DNA of 64,000 nucleotides. It comes from Streptomyces subrutilus. GTDB lineage: Bacteria; Actinomycetota; Actinomycetes; Streptomycetales; Streptomycetaceae. A program made the translations under genes and the position numbers. Within the stretch, counting starts at the first letter, position 1; the number at the start of each line of letters is the position of its first letter. The stretch is from assembly GCF_008704535.1 (NCBI RefSeq), contig NZ_CP023701.1, positions 7,234,001 to 7,298,000 on the forward strand. Direction: 5' to 3'. The notes under the pieces were generated by a model. That model saw nothing but the letters and a program-made list of their open reading frames with translations. It was not told the origin of the DNA and did not search any database. Positions 1 to 9,042 of this stretch are shown here, piece by piece.

Positions 1-554
1 CGGCGGTCACCCGCTTCCGGTTCCGGTTCCGCACCACCCTGCTCATCATGTTCCTGGTGGCGCAGATGGTGCCGATCGAGGCCCTGACGATCCCGCTGTT
101 CTTCCTGATGCGCGACACGGGCCAGCTCAACACCCTCTGGTCGCTGGTCCTGCCCCACATCGCCTTCTCCCTCCCGTTCGCCATCTGGATGCTGCGCGGC
201 TTCGTGAAGGCGGTCCCCGAGGCGCTGGAGGAGGCCGCGTACATCGACGGCGCGAGCCGGACCAGGTTCCTGTGGCAGATCCTCTTCCCGCTCGTCTTTC
301 CCGGGCTGGTGGCGACGAGCGTCTTCTCCTTCATCTCGACCTGGAACGACTTCCTCTTCGCCAAGTCGTTCATCATCAGCGACACCTCCCAGTCCACCCT
401 CCCGATGGCGCTCCTGGTCTTCTTCAAGCCGGACGAGAACGACTGGGGCGGGATCATGGCCGGCTCCACGGTCATGACGCTGCCGGTGCTCGTCTTCTTC
501 GTGCTCGTGCAGCGCCGCCTGGTCTCCGGGCTCGGCGGTGCGGTCAAGGACTGA
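1..554 (+). CDS. Carbohydrate ABC transporter permease, MalG type (5' end outside window)
   Basis: This is the C-terminal part of a binding-protein-dependent sugar permease. The reading frame is open from base 3 and ends with TGA at 552-554, so the true start lies before the window. The visible 183 residues hold several hydrophobic membrane segments and the cytoplasmic EAA loop (EALEEAAYIDGASR), which docks on the ATPase subunit. The stretch after it (SFISTWNDFLFA) is typical of MalG/LacG-like permeases. It would work with a solute-binding protein and a second permease, presumably upstream. Substrate cannot be inferred. Confidence 0.93.
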   Translation, partial: AVTRFRFRFRTTLLIMFLVAQMVPIEALTIPLFFLMRDTGQLNTLWSLVLPHIAFSLPFAIWMLRGFVKAVPEALEEAAYIDGASRTRFLWQILFPLVFPGLVATSVFSFISTWNDFLFAKSFIISDTSQSTLPMALLVFFKPDENDWGGIMAGSTVMTLPVLVFFVLVQRRLVSGLGGAVKD

Positions 555-768
555 GGGACGCGGGGACGGTACGGGACCCGCGTGCGGGAGCACGTGCGCG
601 GTTCCCGTACGGGCGTCCGTACCGGCGTCCGCGCGCGGCTTCCCCGGCGCGGCCGGATCCGCGCGCCGTGCCTTGCCCGGGCGGGGGCGCGGACGCATGC
701 TCGGGACCGTTCCCCACCGCCGGGGCGGACCTCCCGCGGACCGCAGGGGACCTCAGACCGGAGCCGCC

Positions 769-2178
769 ATGCCCCCGCCCGCCGTCACGCCCCCGCCCCC
801 GCCCGCCGCCCCGCCCCCCTCGCGGGACGAGCGCGGGGCCCGTCGGCTCGCCCTCGTGGGCGGGTCGCTCGGCAACCTCGTCGAGTGGTACGACTGGTTC
901 GTCTACGCCAGCTTCGCGATCTACTTCGCCGACTCCTTCTTCCCCGGCGACAACCCCACCACCCAGCTGATGAACACGGCCGGGATCTTCGCCGTCGGCT
1001 TCCTGATGCGCCCGGTCGGCGGCTGGGTCCTCGGCCGCGCGGCCGACCGGCACGGACGCAAGAGCGCCCTCACCCTCACCGTCACCATGATGTCGGCGGC
1101 CGCCCTGCTGATCGCCGTCGCCCCGACCTACGACCGGGCCGGGTACCTCGGCGCCCTCGTCCTGCTGCTCGCCCGCCTGCTCCAAGGGCTGAGCATCGGC
1201 GGGGAGTACGCGGCCAGCGCCACCTACCTGACCGAGGCCTCGGCCCCCGGCCGGCGCGGGCTCGGCTCGTCCTTCCAGTACGTCTCGATGACCTGCGGCC
1301 AACTGCTCGGCCTGGGCATCCTCATCACCCTGCAACACACCCTCACCACGGATCAGTTGGAGGACTGGGGGTGGCGCATCCCGTTCCTGGTCGGCGCGCT
1401 CTTCGCGGTCGTCGTCTTCTGGCTGCGGCGCCGGCTCCGGGAGACGGACGCGTTCGAGGAGGAGGTGGCGGCGGCGGGCGAGGCACGCGACGCCCGTGCG
1501 CGCGGCTCGCTGAAAGCCCTGTGGGAGCACCGGCGGCAGGCCGGGCTGGTCATGGCGCTCACCCTCGGAGGCACCGTGGCCTACTACACGTACACCACCT
1601 ACCTCACCAAGTACCTCGTCGGCAGCGCCGGCCTGCCCAAGACCACGGCCACGCTGGTCAGCTTCACCGCGCTCGCCCTCTTCGCGGTGCTCCAGCCGTT
1701 CGCCGGGATGCTCTCCGACCGGATCGGCCGTCGCCCGCTGCTGGTCACCTTCGCGGTCGGCTGCACGGTCGGCACCTACCCGATCATGACCGCCCTCGGC
1801 TCGGTCTCGTCCTACTGGTCCGCGCTCGGACTGTCCCTGACGGCCCTGGTCATTGTCACCGGCTACACCTCCATCAACGCGGCCGTCAAGGCCGAGCTGT
1901 TCCCGACGCGCGTGCGCGCCCTCGGCGTGGCGCTCCCGTACGCCGTCGCGAACGCGTTGTTCGGCGGTACGGCGGAGTACGTGGCGCTGTGGTTCAAGAG
2001 CCGCGGGCACGAGACGACGTTCTTCTGGTACGTCTCGGGATGCGCCCTGATCTCGCTGGTGACCTACGTCCTCATGCCCGACACCCGCACCGTCGCCCTC
2101 GGCCGCGCCGAGGCCGGGGCGGACCCCTCGGACGACCGGGACCGCCCGGCACGGGCCGCCGCGGACGCCGCGCGCTGA
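769..2178 (+). CDS. MFS transporter, metabolite:H+ symporter (MHS) family
   Basis: A 469-residue, 12-helix major facilitator. The first helix carries GNLVEWYDWFVYA, the hallmark of the MHS group (KgtP, ProP, ShiA), and the helix 2-3 loop reads GRAADRHGRK. These symporters import organic acids or osmolytes with protons; the substrate is not evident. The ATG at 769 is chosen because GGAG sits six bases upstream and the sequence before it is not conserved-looking. A Pro-rich stretch of about 20 residues precedes helix 1. It appears monocistronic. Confidence 0.9.
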   Translation: MPPPAVTPPPPPAAPPPSRDERGARRLALVGGSLGNLVEWYDWFVYASFAIYFADSFFPGDNPTTQLMNTAGIFAVGFLMRPVGGWVLGRAADRHGRKSALTLTVTMMSAAALLIAVAPTYDRAGYLGALVLLLARLLQGLSIGGEYAASATYLTEASAPGRRGLGSSFQYVSMTCGQLLGLGILITLQHTLTTDQLEDWGWRIPFLVGALFAVVVFWLRRRLRETDAFEEEVAAAGEARDARARGSLKALWEHRRQAGLVMALTLGGTVAYYTYTTYLTKYLVGSAGLPKTTATLVSFTALALFAVLQPFAGMLSDRIGRRPLLVTFAVGCTVGTYPIMTALGSVSSYWSALGLSLTALVIVTGYTSINAAVKAELFPTRVRALGVALPYAVANALFGGTAEYVALWFKSRGHETTFFWYVSGCALISLVTYVLMPDTRTVALGRAEAGADPSDDRDRPARAAADAAR

Positions 2179-2182
2179 ACGG

Positions 2183-2201
2183 GCCCCGGCCGGGCCGGGG
2201 C
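2183..2201 (+). terminator. Hairpin after the MHS symporter gene
   Basis: An 8-bp perfect GC stem (GCCCCGGC/GCCGGGGC) with a 3-base loop begins five bases after the stop codon. There is no T tract, as is usual in streptomycetes. Confidence 0.45.
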
Positions 2202-2340
2202 GTCCGTGGCCGGATCCTTTCGGCACCTTCAGGACGCATCACGCGTGCTCCGCCGCCCCACGCCACCCGTGGCTTACGATCACGAGCGGACGGTCCCGTC
2301 CCGCGACCGCGCCGCTCGCCCCCACCCGTGGAGGTCCACC

Positions 2341-3186
2341 GTGTTCCGGACGGCCAGAGCAGACCGCACCCGCCGCAGCAGCTTCCGCCTCCGGGCCGCC
2401 GCCGGCGCCGCCGCGGGAGCCTTCGTCCTGGCGGGCTGTTCGTCCGGCGGCGACGGTCCGGGCGAGGCGGCCGGAGGCGTACCGGTCGTGGAGAAGGGCA
2501 AGCTGACCACCTGCACCCACCTGCCCTACCCGCCGTTCCAGTTCGAACGGGACGGCAAGGTCGTCGGCTTCGACGTGGCCCTGGTCGACCTGGTCGCGGC
2601 CCGCCTCAAGGTGCAGCAGAAGATCCTCGACACGCCCTTCGAGAACTTCAAGACCGGCGCCTTCCTGAACTCGGGCGAGTGCGACCTCGCGGCCGCCGGC
2701 ATGACGATCACCGAAGAACGCCTGAAGAACGTCGATTTCTCCGTTCCCTACTTCGACGCCACCCAGGCGGTCCTCGCGACCAGGAAGAGCGGCGTCACCT
2801 CCCTCGCCGACCTCAAGGCCAAGGGCAAGAAGCTGGGCGCGCAGTCCGGAACCACCGGCGAGAGCTACGCCGAGGCCCAGGGCTTCGACCCGGTCGCCTT
2901 CGAGAGCTCGGACGCGGTGCTCAACGGGCTGCGCACCGGGCAGGTCGACGCGGTCGTCATCGACTACCCCGTCGTCCAGGGATGGCTCAAGGACCCGAAG
3001 AACGCTGCCGAGTTCGCCGTCGGGCAGAACATCGAGACCGGTGAGCAGTACGGCTTCTCGGTGAAGAAGGGCAATGGCAAACTGCTCGCCGCCATCGACA
3101 AGGCCATCACGGACGCCAAGGCCGACGGCACCTACAAGAAGCTCTACGAGCAGTGGATCGGCCCGCTGCCCCAGGCCGCTCGGTGA
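2341..3186 (+). CDS. Amino-acid ABC transporter substrate-binding lipoprotein
   Basis: A 281-residue family 3 (polar amino acid) solute-binding protein. It has a signal peptide ending in a lipobox (FVLAGC) and so should be anchored outside the membrane. The family pattern is clear: YPPFQFERDGKVVGFDVALVD near the N-terminus, DLAAAGMTITEER mid-way, and a C-terminal YKKLYEQWIG. The GTG at 2341 is chosen because GGAGG lies just upstream and it gives a proper signal peptide. It is the first gene of an operon with the permease (4-base overlap) and ATPase that follow. Ligand is probably a polar amino acid such as glutamate, glutamine or histidine; not resolved. Confidence 0.93.
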   Translation: MFRTARADRTRRSSFRLRAAAGAAAGAFVLAGCSSGGDGPGEAAGGVPVVEKGKLTTCTHLPYPPFQFERDGKVVGFDVALVDLVAARLKVQQKILDTPFENFKTGAFLNSGECDLAAAGMTITEERLKNVDFSVPYFDATQAVLATRKSGVTSLADLKAKGKKLGAQSGTTGESYAEAQGFDPVAFESSDAVLNGLRTGQVDAVVIDYPVVQGWLKDPKNAAEFAVGQNIETGEQYGFSVKKGNGKLLAAIDKAITDAKADGTYKKLYEQWIGPLPQAAR

Positions 3187-3983
3187 CCTCCCGGCTGACC
3201 CGGCGCCAGCGGCGCCGGGTCGCGCAGGGCGTCCAGTACGCCCTCTTCGCGGCGGTGCTGATCGCGGTCGGCCTGCTCGCGGACTGGGGCCGGCTGCAGA
3301 ACCAGTTCGCGCAGAAGGACCTCGCGCTGCGCCTCTTCCCGGAGATCATCACCACCGCGCTGCGCAACACGGTGGTGTACACGCTCTCGGGATTCGTCCT
3401 CGGCCTGGTCCTCGGCCTGGTCATCGCGATGATGAGGCTCTCGTCGGTGGCGCCCTACCGGTGGGTGGCGAGCGTCTACATCGAGCTGTTCCGCGGCCTT
3501 CCCGCCCTGCTGATCTTCATCTTCGTGGGCGTGGCGGTGCCGCTGGCGTTCCCCGGCACCGAGATTCTCGGCGGCACGTACGGCAAGGTCGCGATCGGAC
3601 TCGGCCTGGTGGCCGCGGCCTACATGGCGGAGACGATCAGGGCCGGCATCCAGGCGGTGCCCAAGGGGCAGATGGAGGCGGCCCGTTCGCTCGGCTTCTC
3701 GCACGCCCGCGCCATGGTGTCCGTGATCATCCCGCAGGCGTTCCGGATCGTCATCCCCCCGCTCACCAACGAACTGGTCCTGTTGTTCAAGGACTCCTCG
3801 CTGGTGCTGTTCCTGGGCGTGACCCTGGAGGAGCGGGAGCTCACGAAGTTCGGCCGCGACCTCGCCAGCCAGACGGCGAACTCCACCCCGATCCTCGTCG
3901 CCGGCCTGTGCTACCTCCTGGTGACCGTGCCGCTCGGTTTCGTGGTCCGGCGCCTGGAGGCCCGTGCGGACAAGGCCGCGTGA
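3183..3983 (+). CDS. Polar amino-acid ABC transporter permease
   Basis: A 266-residue HisM/GlnP-family membrane permease. The GTG start overlaps the stop of the binding-protein gene (GTGA), indicating translational coupling. The N-terminus is strongly basic (RRQRRR) before the first helix. The characteristic family loop reads YMAETIRAGIQAVPKGQMEA, followed by ARSLGF. A single permease gene suggests a homodimer in the membrane. The C-terminus ends a few bases before the ATPase gene. Confidence 0.93.
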   Translation: MTSRLTRRQRRRVAQGVQYALFAAVLIAVGLLADWGRLQNQFAQKDLALRLFPEIITTALRNTVVYTLSGFVLGLVLGLVIAMMRLSSVAPYRWVASVYIELFRGLPALLIFIFVGVAVPLAFPGTEILGGTYGKVAIGLGLVAAAYMAETIRAGIQAVPKGQMEAARSLGFSHARAMVSVIIPQAFRIVIPPLTNELVLLFKDSSLVLFLGVTLEERELTKFGRDLASQTANSTPILVAGLCYLLVTVPLGFVVRRLEARADKAA

Positions 3984-3990
3984 GGACGAG

Positions 3991-4791
3991 ATGCCCCAGC
4001 AGACGGAAGCGGTGCCCACGATGGCCACGGACCGGCCGGAGATCGAGATCCGGGGACTGCACAAGTCCTTCGGCGACAACCACGTCCTGCGCGGCATCGA
4101 TCTGGAGGTGGCCCGCGGCGAGGTGGTGTGCGTGATCGGCCCGTCGGGCTCGGGCAAGTCCACGCTGCTGCGCTGCGTGAACCTGCTGGAGGAGCCGAGC
4201 GCGGGACGGGTCTTCGTCGGCGGGACGGAGGTCACCGACCCGGACGTGGACATCGACGCGGTCCGCCGGCGCATCGGCATGGTGTTCCAGCAGTTCAACC
4301 TGTTCCCGCACGTGGACGTCGCCGGGAACCTGACGCTGCCGCAGCGCCGGGTGCTCGGCACGGACACGGCGCGGGCCGCCGCCGTCGCCCGGGAGAACCT
4401 GGCGCGCGTCGGTCTCGCCGACAAGACGGACGCGTACCCGGCCCAGTTGTCCGGCGGCCAGCAGCAGCGGGTGGCCATCGCCCGCGCCCTGTCGATGGGG
4501 CCGGAGGTGATGCTCTTCGACGAGCCGACCTCGGCGCTCGACCCGGAGCTGGTCGGCGAGGTGCTGTCGGTGATGCGGGTGCTGGCCGGCGAGGGCATGA
4601 CGATGATGGTCGTCACCCACGAGATCGGCTTCGCGCGCGAGGTCGCGGACCGGGTCGTGTTCATGGACGGCGGGGTGATCGTGGAGCAGGGGCCGGCGGC
4701 GCGGGTGGTGGGCCGCCCGCAGCAGGAGCGCACCAGGAACTTCCTCGACCGCATCCTGAACCCGGCGGGGCCCGGCCCGGACGGGGACTGA
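3991..4791 (+). CDS. Polar amino-acid ABC transporter ATP-binding protein
   Basis: A 266-residue GlnQ/HisP-type ATPase that powers the transporter encoded by the two preceding genes. Visible motifs: Walker A GPSGSGKST, Q-loop MVFQQFNLFPH, signature LSGGQQQR, Walker B VMLFDEP and switch histidine VVTHE. The ATG at 3991 is preferred: GAGGACGAG immediately precedes it, overlapping the region just after the permease stop. An in-frame ATG at 4021 is an alternative. Confidence 0.95.
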   Translation: MPQQTEAVPTMATDRPEIEIRGLHKSFGDNHVLRGIDLEVARGEVVCVIGPSGSGKSTLLRCVNLLEEPSAGRVFVGGTEVTDPDVDIDAVRRRIGMVFQQFNLFPHVDVAGNLTLPQRRVLGTDTARAAAVARENLARVGLADKTDAYPAQLSGGQQQRVAIARALSMGPEVMLFDEPTSALDPELVGEVLSVMRVLAGEGMTMMVVTHEIGFAREVADRVVFMDGGVIVEQGPAARVVGRPQQERTRNFLDRILNPAGPGPDGD

Positions 4792-4872
4792 CGGCGCGGG
4801 GGCCCGGCCCCGGACGGACACCGGGCCCGGACCGGGCCCGTACGCCGTCCCTCCGGTGCCGGACGCCCGGAC

Positions 4873-4907
4873 GGGGCCGGCCGGGGTCGGGCACCCCGGC
4901 CGGCCCC
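4873..4907. terminator. Strong hairpin between convergent ABC and chitinase genes
   Basis: A perfect 15-bp stem (4873-4887 with 4893-4907) and 5-base loop. It lies between two convergent genes and can serve both strands. Confidence 0.75.
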
Positions 4908-4919
4908 GCCCGCAGCGCG

Positions 4920-6626
4920 TCAGCCGGTGAAGCCGGCCGTGATGGAGGTGAACTGCCAGTCGCTCTGCGCGATGCCGGAGCAGTTCTCCTGCAGTCCGCC
5001 GCCGGCGCAGCCGCGGTCGCGGTTGACCGACCAGAAGGCCAGGCGCGCGATGTGGTGGGAGTTGGCCCAGTCCCGGATGCCCGTCCAGTTCTGGATGCTG
5101 GTGGTCTCCCCGGTGTCGCTGAGGCCGTTCATGCCGGAGATCCCGATGTGGGAGTAGGCGGTGGCGTCGTCCCAGCCGAAGGTGGACTTGAGCTTGGTCT
5201 TCAGGCCCTCGGTGGCGCTGATGGTGCTCGCGTACATGTCGGTGGAGGCGTTGCCGAAGTCGAACGGCATGATCGTGAAGACGTCGATCCCGGCGTTCTG
5301 CGCCTTGGCCTGCTCGATCAGCCGGTTGCCCCAGGAGGTGGGTCCGGAGGTGCTCGTGCCGAAGGTCAGGATGGTGCGCAGCCCCGGGTTGTTCTGCTTG
5401 ACGATCTTGAGCGCGCCGAGGATGCGGTCCTGGACCACGGCGTTCTCGAACTCGTCGGTGTTCTCGATGTCGACGTCGACGGCCTTGAGGCCGTAGGCGT
5501 CGATCACCTTCTGGTAGGCACCGGCCAGGGCTTCGGGCGTGGCGCAGTTGGGGCCGAGCTTGTTGCCCTGCCAGCCGCCGATGGACGGGACGATGTCGCC
5601 GCCCGCCGCGCGGATCGCGTTGATGGTGCTCTGGTCCACGCCGCCGGTCAGCGGGCGCTGGCCGTCCCAGGACGGGTTGCACCCGCCGGAGGACAGGATG
5701 AAGGCCATGGTGAACCACTTCGCCCCGGTCGCGTTCATCACCGTGGTCGGGTTCGGCGGGTCGCCCCAGCCGTTGTAGAGGTAGGGCGCGGCCTGTTTGA
5801 AGCCGGCCGGCACGGTGCCGTTGTCGGTGGTGACCGTGACGGGGCCCGAGGCGGGGGAGGTGTTGCCGGCCAGGTCGCGGGCGCGGACGGTGAAGGTGTA
5901 GGCGGTGTTCGGGTTGAGGCCGGTGACGGTCGCCCCGGGCGTGGCCGAGGTGGCGACCTTGGAGGCGCCCTGGTAGACGTCGTAGCCGGTGACCCCCACG
6001 TTGTCGGTGGAGGCGGTCCACGCGAGCGACACGCTGGAGGAGGTCTTGCCGGTACTGGTGGGGGTCCCGGGCGCGGTGGGGGCCACGGTGTCGGCGCTGC
6101 CGCCGGGGCCGTCGAGGGAGACGTCGTCCGCGTAGTACGTGCCCTGTCCGTACCAACCGTTGAGGTAGACCTCGGCGCTGGTCTGTGCGGCCCCGGTGGT
6201 GAAGGTGACGCTGAGCTTGGTGTAGGCGCCTGCGGACGGGGTCCAGGTGGAGGCGCCGCCGGTCACGCCCAGGTAGACGTAGCTGCCGCGCACCCAGGCG
6301 GAGAGGGTGTAGCTGGTGTTCGGCTGCACGGCCACGGTCTGGGCGCACTTGGCGGTGTTCGCGCCGGAGACCGCTCCGGCCAGGGCCTTGCCGCCTCCGT
6401 GGACGGGCGAGGCCACCACGGAGCCGAGGCCTCCGGAACAGGACCAGCCGGCCGTGCCGCCGGTTTCGAAGTCGCCGTTCGCCAGGAGGTTGGCGCCGAA
6501 GGCGGAACCGGGCGCGGTCAGCACCGCGGCCGCGCCGAGCAGGGTGGCGCCCAGGCCGCAGGCCAGGCGGGTACGGGTGCGGTGGGGGCCGGGGGACCCG
6601 GTGCGCGTGCGGGTGCGGATTCGCAA
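4920..6626 (-). CDS. Secreted GH18 chitinase with CBM and FN3 modules
   Basis: A 568-residue extracellular chitinase. Order: Arg-rich signal peptide to about residue 45, a jelly-roll carbohydrate-binding module at 46-175 (ANLLANGDFETG), one fibronectin type III domain at about 183-268, and a GH18 catalytic domain from about 278. The catalytic motif is D384-V-D-I-E388; E388 is the presumed acid. It cleaves chitin to chitooligosaccharides. Start is TTG at 6626, supported by GGAGG eight bases upstream. A DasR-like site overlaps its promoter, as in known streptomycete chitinase genes, so induction by chitin-derived sugars is likely (inference). Confidence 0.94.
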   Translation of the reverse strand: MRIRTRTRTGSPGPHRTRTRLACGLGATLLGAAAVLTAPGSAFGANLLANGDFETGGTAGWSCSGGLGSVVASPVHGGGKALAGAVSGANTAKCAQTVAVQPNTSYTLSAWVRGSYVYLGVTGGASTWTPSAGAYTKLSVTFTTGAAQTSAEVYLNGWYGQGTYYADDVSLDGPGGSADTVAPTAPGTPTSTGKTSSSVSLAWTASTDNVGVTGYDVYQGASKVATSATPGATVTGLNPNTAYTFTVRARDLAGNTSPASGPVTVTTDNGTVPAGFKQAAPYLYNGWGDPPNPTTVMNATGAKWFTMAFILSSGGCNPSWDGQRPLTGGVDQSTINAIRAAGGDIVPSIGGWQGNKLGPNCATPEALAGAYQKVIDAYGLKAVDVDIENTDEFENAVVQDRILGALKIVKQNNPGLRTILTFGTSTSGPTSWGNRLIEQAKAQNAGIDVFTIMPFDFGNASTDMYASTISATEGLKTKLKSTFGWDDATAYSHIGISGMNGLSDTGETTSIQNWTGIRDWANSHHIARLAFWSVNRDRGCAGGGLQENCSGIAQSDWQFTSITAGFTG

Positions 6627-6765
6627 GGAAGTGCCTCCGTGGGGGGAAAGGGCGGCACGGAACGCGGCGTACGGCCGCTGTGGGGGAGGTGCGGGGCGGG
6701 GCCCGCGTGCGGCCGTACGGCGGTTCCGGCGTGGAGCGGCGGATGGATTGACCCTTCGGGCCGGG

Positions 6766-6795
6766 AACCTATTGCGCCGGGCGGGCCCCGGTCAA
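6766..6795 (-). promoter_or_regulatory. Vegetative-type promoter of the chitinase gene
   Basis: Read on the minus strand, TTGACC (6790-6795) is followed after 18 bases by TAGGTT (6766-6771), a good match to the streptomycete HrdB-type consensus. This predicts a transcript start near 6759 and a leader of about 130 bases. Confidence 0.6.
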
Positions 6796-6810
6796 CTGGT
6801 CTGGACCAAC
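6795..6810. promoter_or_regulatory. DasR-responsive-element-like operator
   Basis: ACTGGTCTGGACCAAC matches the published DasR consensus ACTGGTCTAGACCACT at its first 14 positions with one mismatch. It abuts the -35 box of the chitinase promoter. DasR is the GntR-family GlcNAc-utilisation repressor; binding here is inferred from sequence and position. Confidence 0.7.
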
Positions 6811-7077
6811 TTCCCTGGATTGTCCGGAGTGCGCGGACGGCAATGGGAAGGTTTCCCAACTGTGCGGGTTGACGGAGGCGTTGCCGGTCCGGGAACCTGT
6901 CATGGACACGGATCGCCGTCGCGGCCCCCGGCAACCCCGCGCGCTCGCCCACCTGGCCGCCGCCACCCGTCCCGGAGCGCCGTGCCCGTACTCGTGATGT
7001 GATCAGTGGACGGTCGAAATACGATGAATCGGGGTTTTCGTGCCAGGGCCCTGAAGCGGACGTACTCGGAGCGCTCC
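6811..7077. other. Intergenic region between chitinase promoter and PP2C gene
   Basis: About 270 bases between divergent genes. No additional gene is apparent. In-frame GTG (7006) and ATG (7024) codons precede the chosen PP2C start, so the end of this region could be coding. No clear promoter for the rightward gene was recognised. Confidence 0.4.
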
Positions 7078-7908
7078 ATGATCCCCCATAGGTCCTCGCG
7101 GTCGGCGACCGCGGACGACTTGCTGACCAGGCTCGGGCGGCTCACCGCCCAGGCCAGGGAAGGCGCCGAGCTGCACCAGGCCCGGGTGGAACTGGCCGAG
7201 GCGCTCCAGCGCGAGATCCTGCCCGCCTCCCTGCCCGCCCTGCCCGGACTGCGCACGGCGGCCCGCTACGCCCCCGCCCGGCACGGCCTGAGCGTGGGCG
7301 GAGACTGGTACGACGGCTTCGCGCTCCCCTCCGGCGCCCTGGGCTTCTCCATCGGCGACGTGGAGGGCCACGACGTGGAGGCCGCCGCGTTCATGGGGCA
7401 GGTCCGCATCGCCGTGCGCGCCGTGGCCGCCTCGGCCGCGGACCCGGGCGAGGTCCTCAGACGGGCCAACGAACTGCTGCTCTCCGTCGACTGCGACCTC
7501 TTCGCGACCTGTACGTTCGTACGGTTCGACCCGGTCGCGTGGGAGATCCAGAGCGCCCGCGCCGGCCACGTACCCGGACTGTGGGCCACGGCGGACGGTG
7601 CGTACGGCGTCGTGGAGGACGAGGGCGGGCTGCCCCTGGGCATGCTCCCCGGGTCCGAGTACCCCGTGACCCGCCGTCCCCTCACCGCCGCCGGCTCCTT
7701 CGTCCTGGTGACCGACGGCGTGGTCGAGGGCCCCTCCTTCCCCATCGAGGGCGGTCTCGCGCGCGTGGCCGAGGTGATCCGCGCCGGCGTGGACACCGAG
7801 CCGGGCGCGCTGGCGGCCGAGGTGATGAAAGTGGCCGATTCCACCGGCCACGAGGACGACGCGGCCGTCCTGGTCCTGCGGCACGACGCCGCCCCGCCCC
7901 GCACCTGA
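7078..7908 (+). CDS. PP2C/SpoIIE-family serine phosphatase (RsbU-like)
   Basis: About 276 residues, essentially a bare SpoIIE/RsbU catalytic domain preceded by a short helical stretch (GAELHQARVELAEALQREILP). Metal-binding motifs are visible: GGDWYDGF, SIGDVEGHDVEAA near the middle, VTDGVVE, and the terminal GHEDDAAVLVLR. Such enzymes dephosphorylate anti-anti-sigma factors in partner-switching circuits. No anti-sigma or STAS gene is adjacent, so the partner is unknown. ATG 7078 is chosen because GGAG lies eight bases before it; starts at 7006 or 7024 are possible. Confidence 0.88.
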   Translation: MIPHRSSRSATADDLLTRLGRLTAQAREGAELHQARVELAEALQREILPASLPALPGLRTAARYAPARHGLSVGGDWYDGFALPSGALGFSIGDVEGHDVEAAAFMGQVRIAVRAVAASAADPGEVLRRANELLLSVDCDLFATCTFVRFDPVAWEIQSARAGHVPGLWATADGAYGVVEDEGGLPLGMLPGSEYPVTRRPLTAAGSFVLVTDGVVEGPSFPIEGGLARVAEVIRAGVDTEPGALAAEVMKVADSTGHEDDAAVLVLRHDAAPPRT

Positions 7909-7988
7909 CGCCCCCGTCGGCCGCGGAGGACACCTCCGAGCGCGTGTCACGCTCCGTATCCGGGCGCTGACTGTTGTCTGATGCAGTG

Positions 7989-8984
7989 ATGCGATCCGAG
8001 GGCTTGCGACGTCTGTACCCGGCCGTGCTCCGGATCCTCGCCGTGGCCGCCGCCTACTTCGCGGGCGGCCGCATCGGGCTGCTCCAGCACGTGGTGATCG
8101 AGGGCGCCACCGTCACACCGCTCTGGCCGCCCACCGGCATCGCCGTCACCTGCCTGCTGGTGCTGGGGATGCGGGTGTGGCCCGGCATCGGGCTGGGAGC
8201 CCTGCTCGTGATCCAGTCGCTCAGCCCCCTCGACGTCGTGGGCATCGGCATCGCCGCCGGCAACACCCTCGCGCCCGTGTGCGCCTGCCTGCTGCTCCGG
8301 CGGGTCGGCTTCCGCCTCGAACTCGACCGGTTCCGGGACGGCGCCGCCCTGGTCTTCCTCGGCGGCCTCGCACCGATGCTGATCAGCGCCACCGTGGGCG
8401 CCTGGATGCTGGAGAGCAGTGACAGCCTGCCCGACGGCGGCTTCTGGACCGTGTGGTGGACCTGGTGGGCCGGCGACGCCATGGGCGTCCTGGTGATCAC
8501 ACCCCTGCTGCTGGTCCTGCGCAGGGCGCGCCTGCCCGTGGACACCTACCGCTGGGCCGAGGCGAGCGCCCTGGCGGTGGCGGCCGTGGGGGTCACCCTG
8601 CTGGCGACGCGGAGCGGGCTGGCACTGCTCTTCCTCGTCTTCCCGCTGCTGGTGTGGGCCGCCCTGCGCTTCCAGCTGGCCGGCAGCGCGCCCTGCATGC
8701 TCCTGGTGTCCGTACTGGCGATCTCGGCCGCCATCCGCCAGGAGGGGCCGTTCGCCCACCACACGCTCATCGAGGGGATGGCGAACCTCCAGGCGCTCAA
8801 CGGCTCCGCGGCCCTGACCTCGCTGCTGCTGTCGGCGCTCGTGACCGAGCAGAACACCATCCGGTCGCGGATCGAGCAGGCGTGCCTGGACCTCGCCGAG
8901 GTCGTCGACCAGCTCTCGTCCGGGAGGGCGACGCCCCGCTGGCCCGTCGACGACCAGGACCGGCCCCGGACGAACGGCGGGTAG
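7989..8984 (+). CDS. MASE1-domain integral membrane sensor without output domain
   Basis: About 331 residues, with roughly eight hydrophobic helices and the MASE1 signature (LWPPTGIAVTCLL, GIGLGALL, WWAGDAMGVLVITPLLL). MASE1 is usually fused N-terminally to kinases, GGDEF or PP2C domains. Here the protein ends after about 45 residues of cytoplasmic tail, with no catalytic domain. It starts 80 bases after the PP2C gene, so the two may form a split receptor-phosphatase pair (inference). In-frame TTG (7974) and GTG (7986) are alternative starts. Confidence 0.85.
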   Translation: MRSEGLRRLYPAVLRILAVAAAYFAGGRIGLLQHVVIEGATVTPLWPPTGIAVTCLLVLGMRVWPGIGLGALLVIQSLSPLDVVGIGIAAGNTLAPVCACLLLRRVGFRLELDRFRDGAALVFLGGLAPMLISATVGAWMLESSDSLPDGGFWTVWWTWWAGDAMGVLVITPLLLVLRRARLPVDTYRWAEASALAVAAVGVTLLATRSGLALLFLVFPLLVWAALRFQLAGSAPCMLLVSVLAISAAIRQEGPFAHHTLIEGMANLQALNGSAALTSLLLSALVTEQNTIRSRIEQACLDLAEVVDQLSSGRATPRWPVDDQDRPRTNGG

Positions 8985-9042
8985 CCGCTCCGCGGGCGGG
9001 TAGGCGGTGGGGGCCGGCAACCGTCCATCGAAGGAGCGCGAC

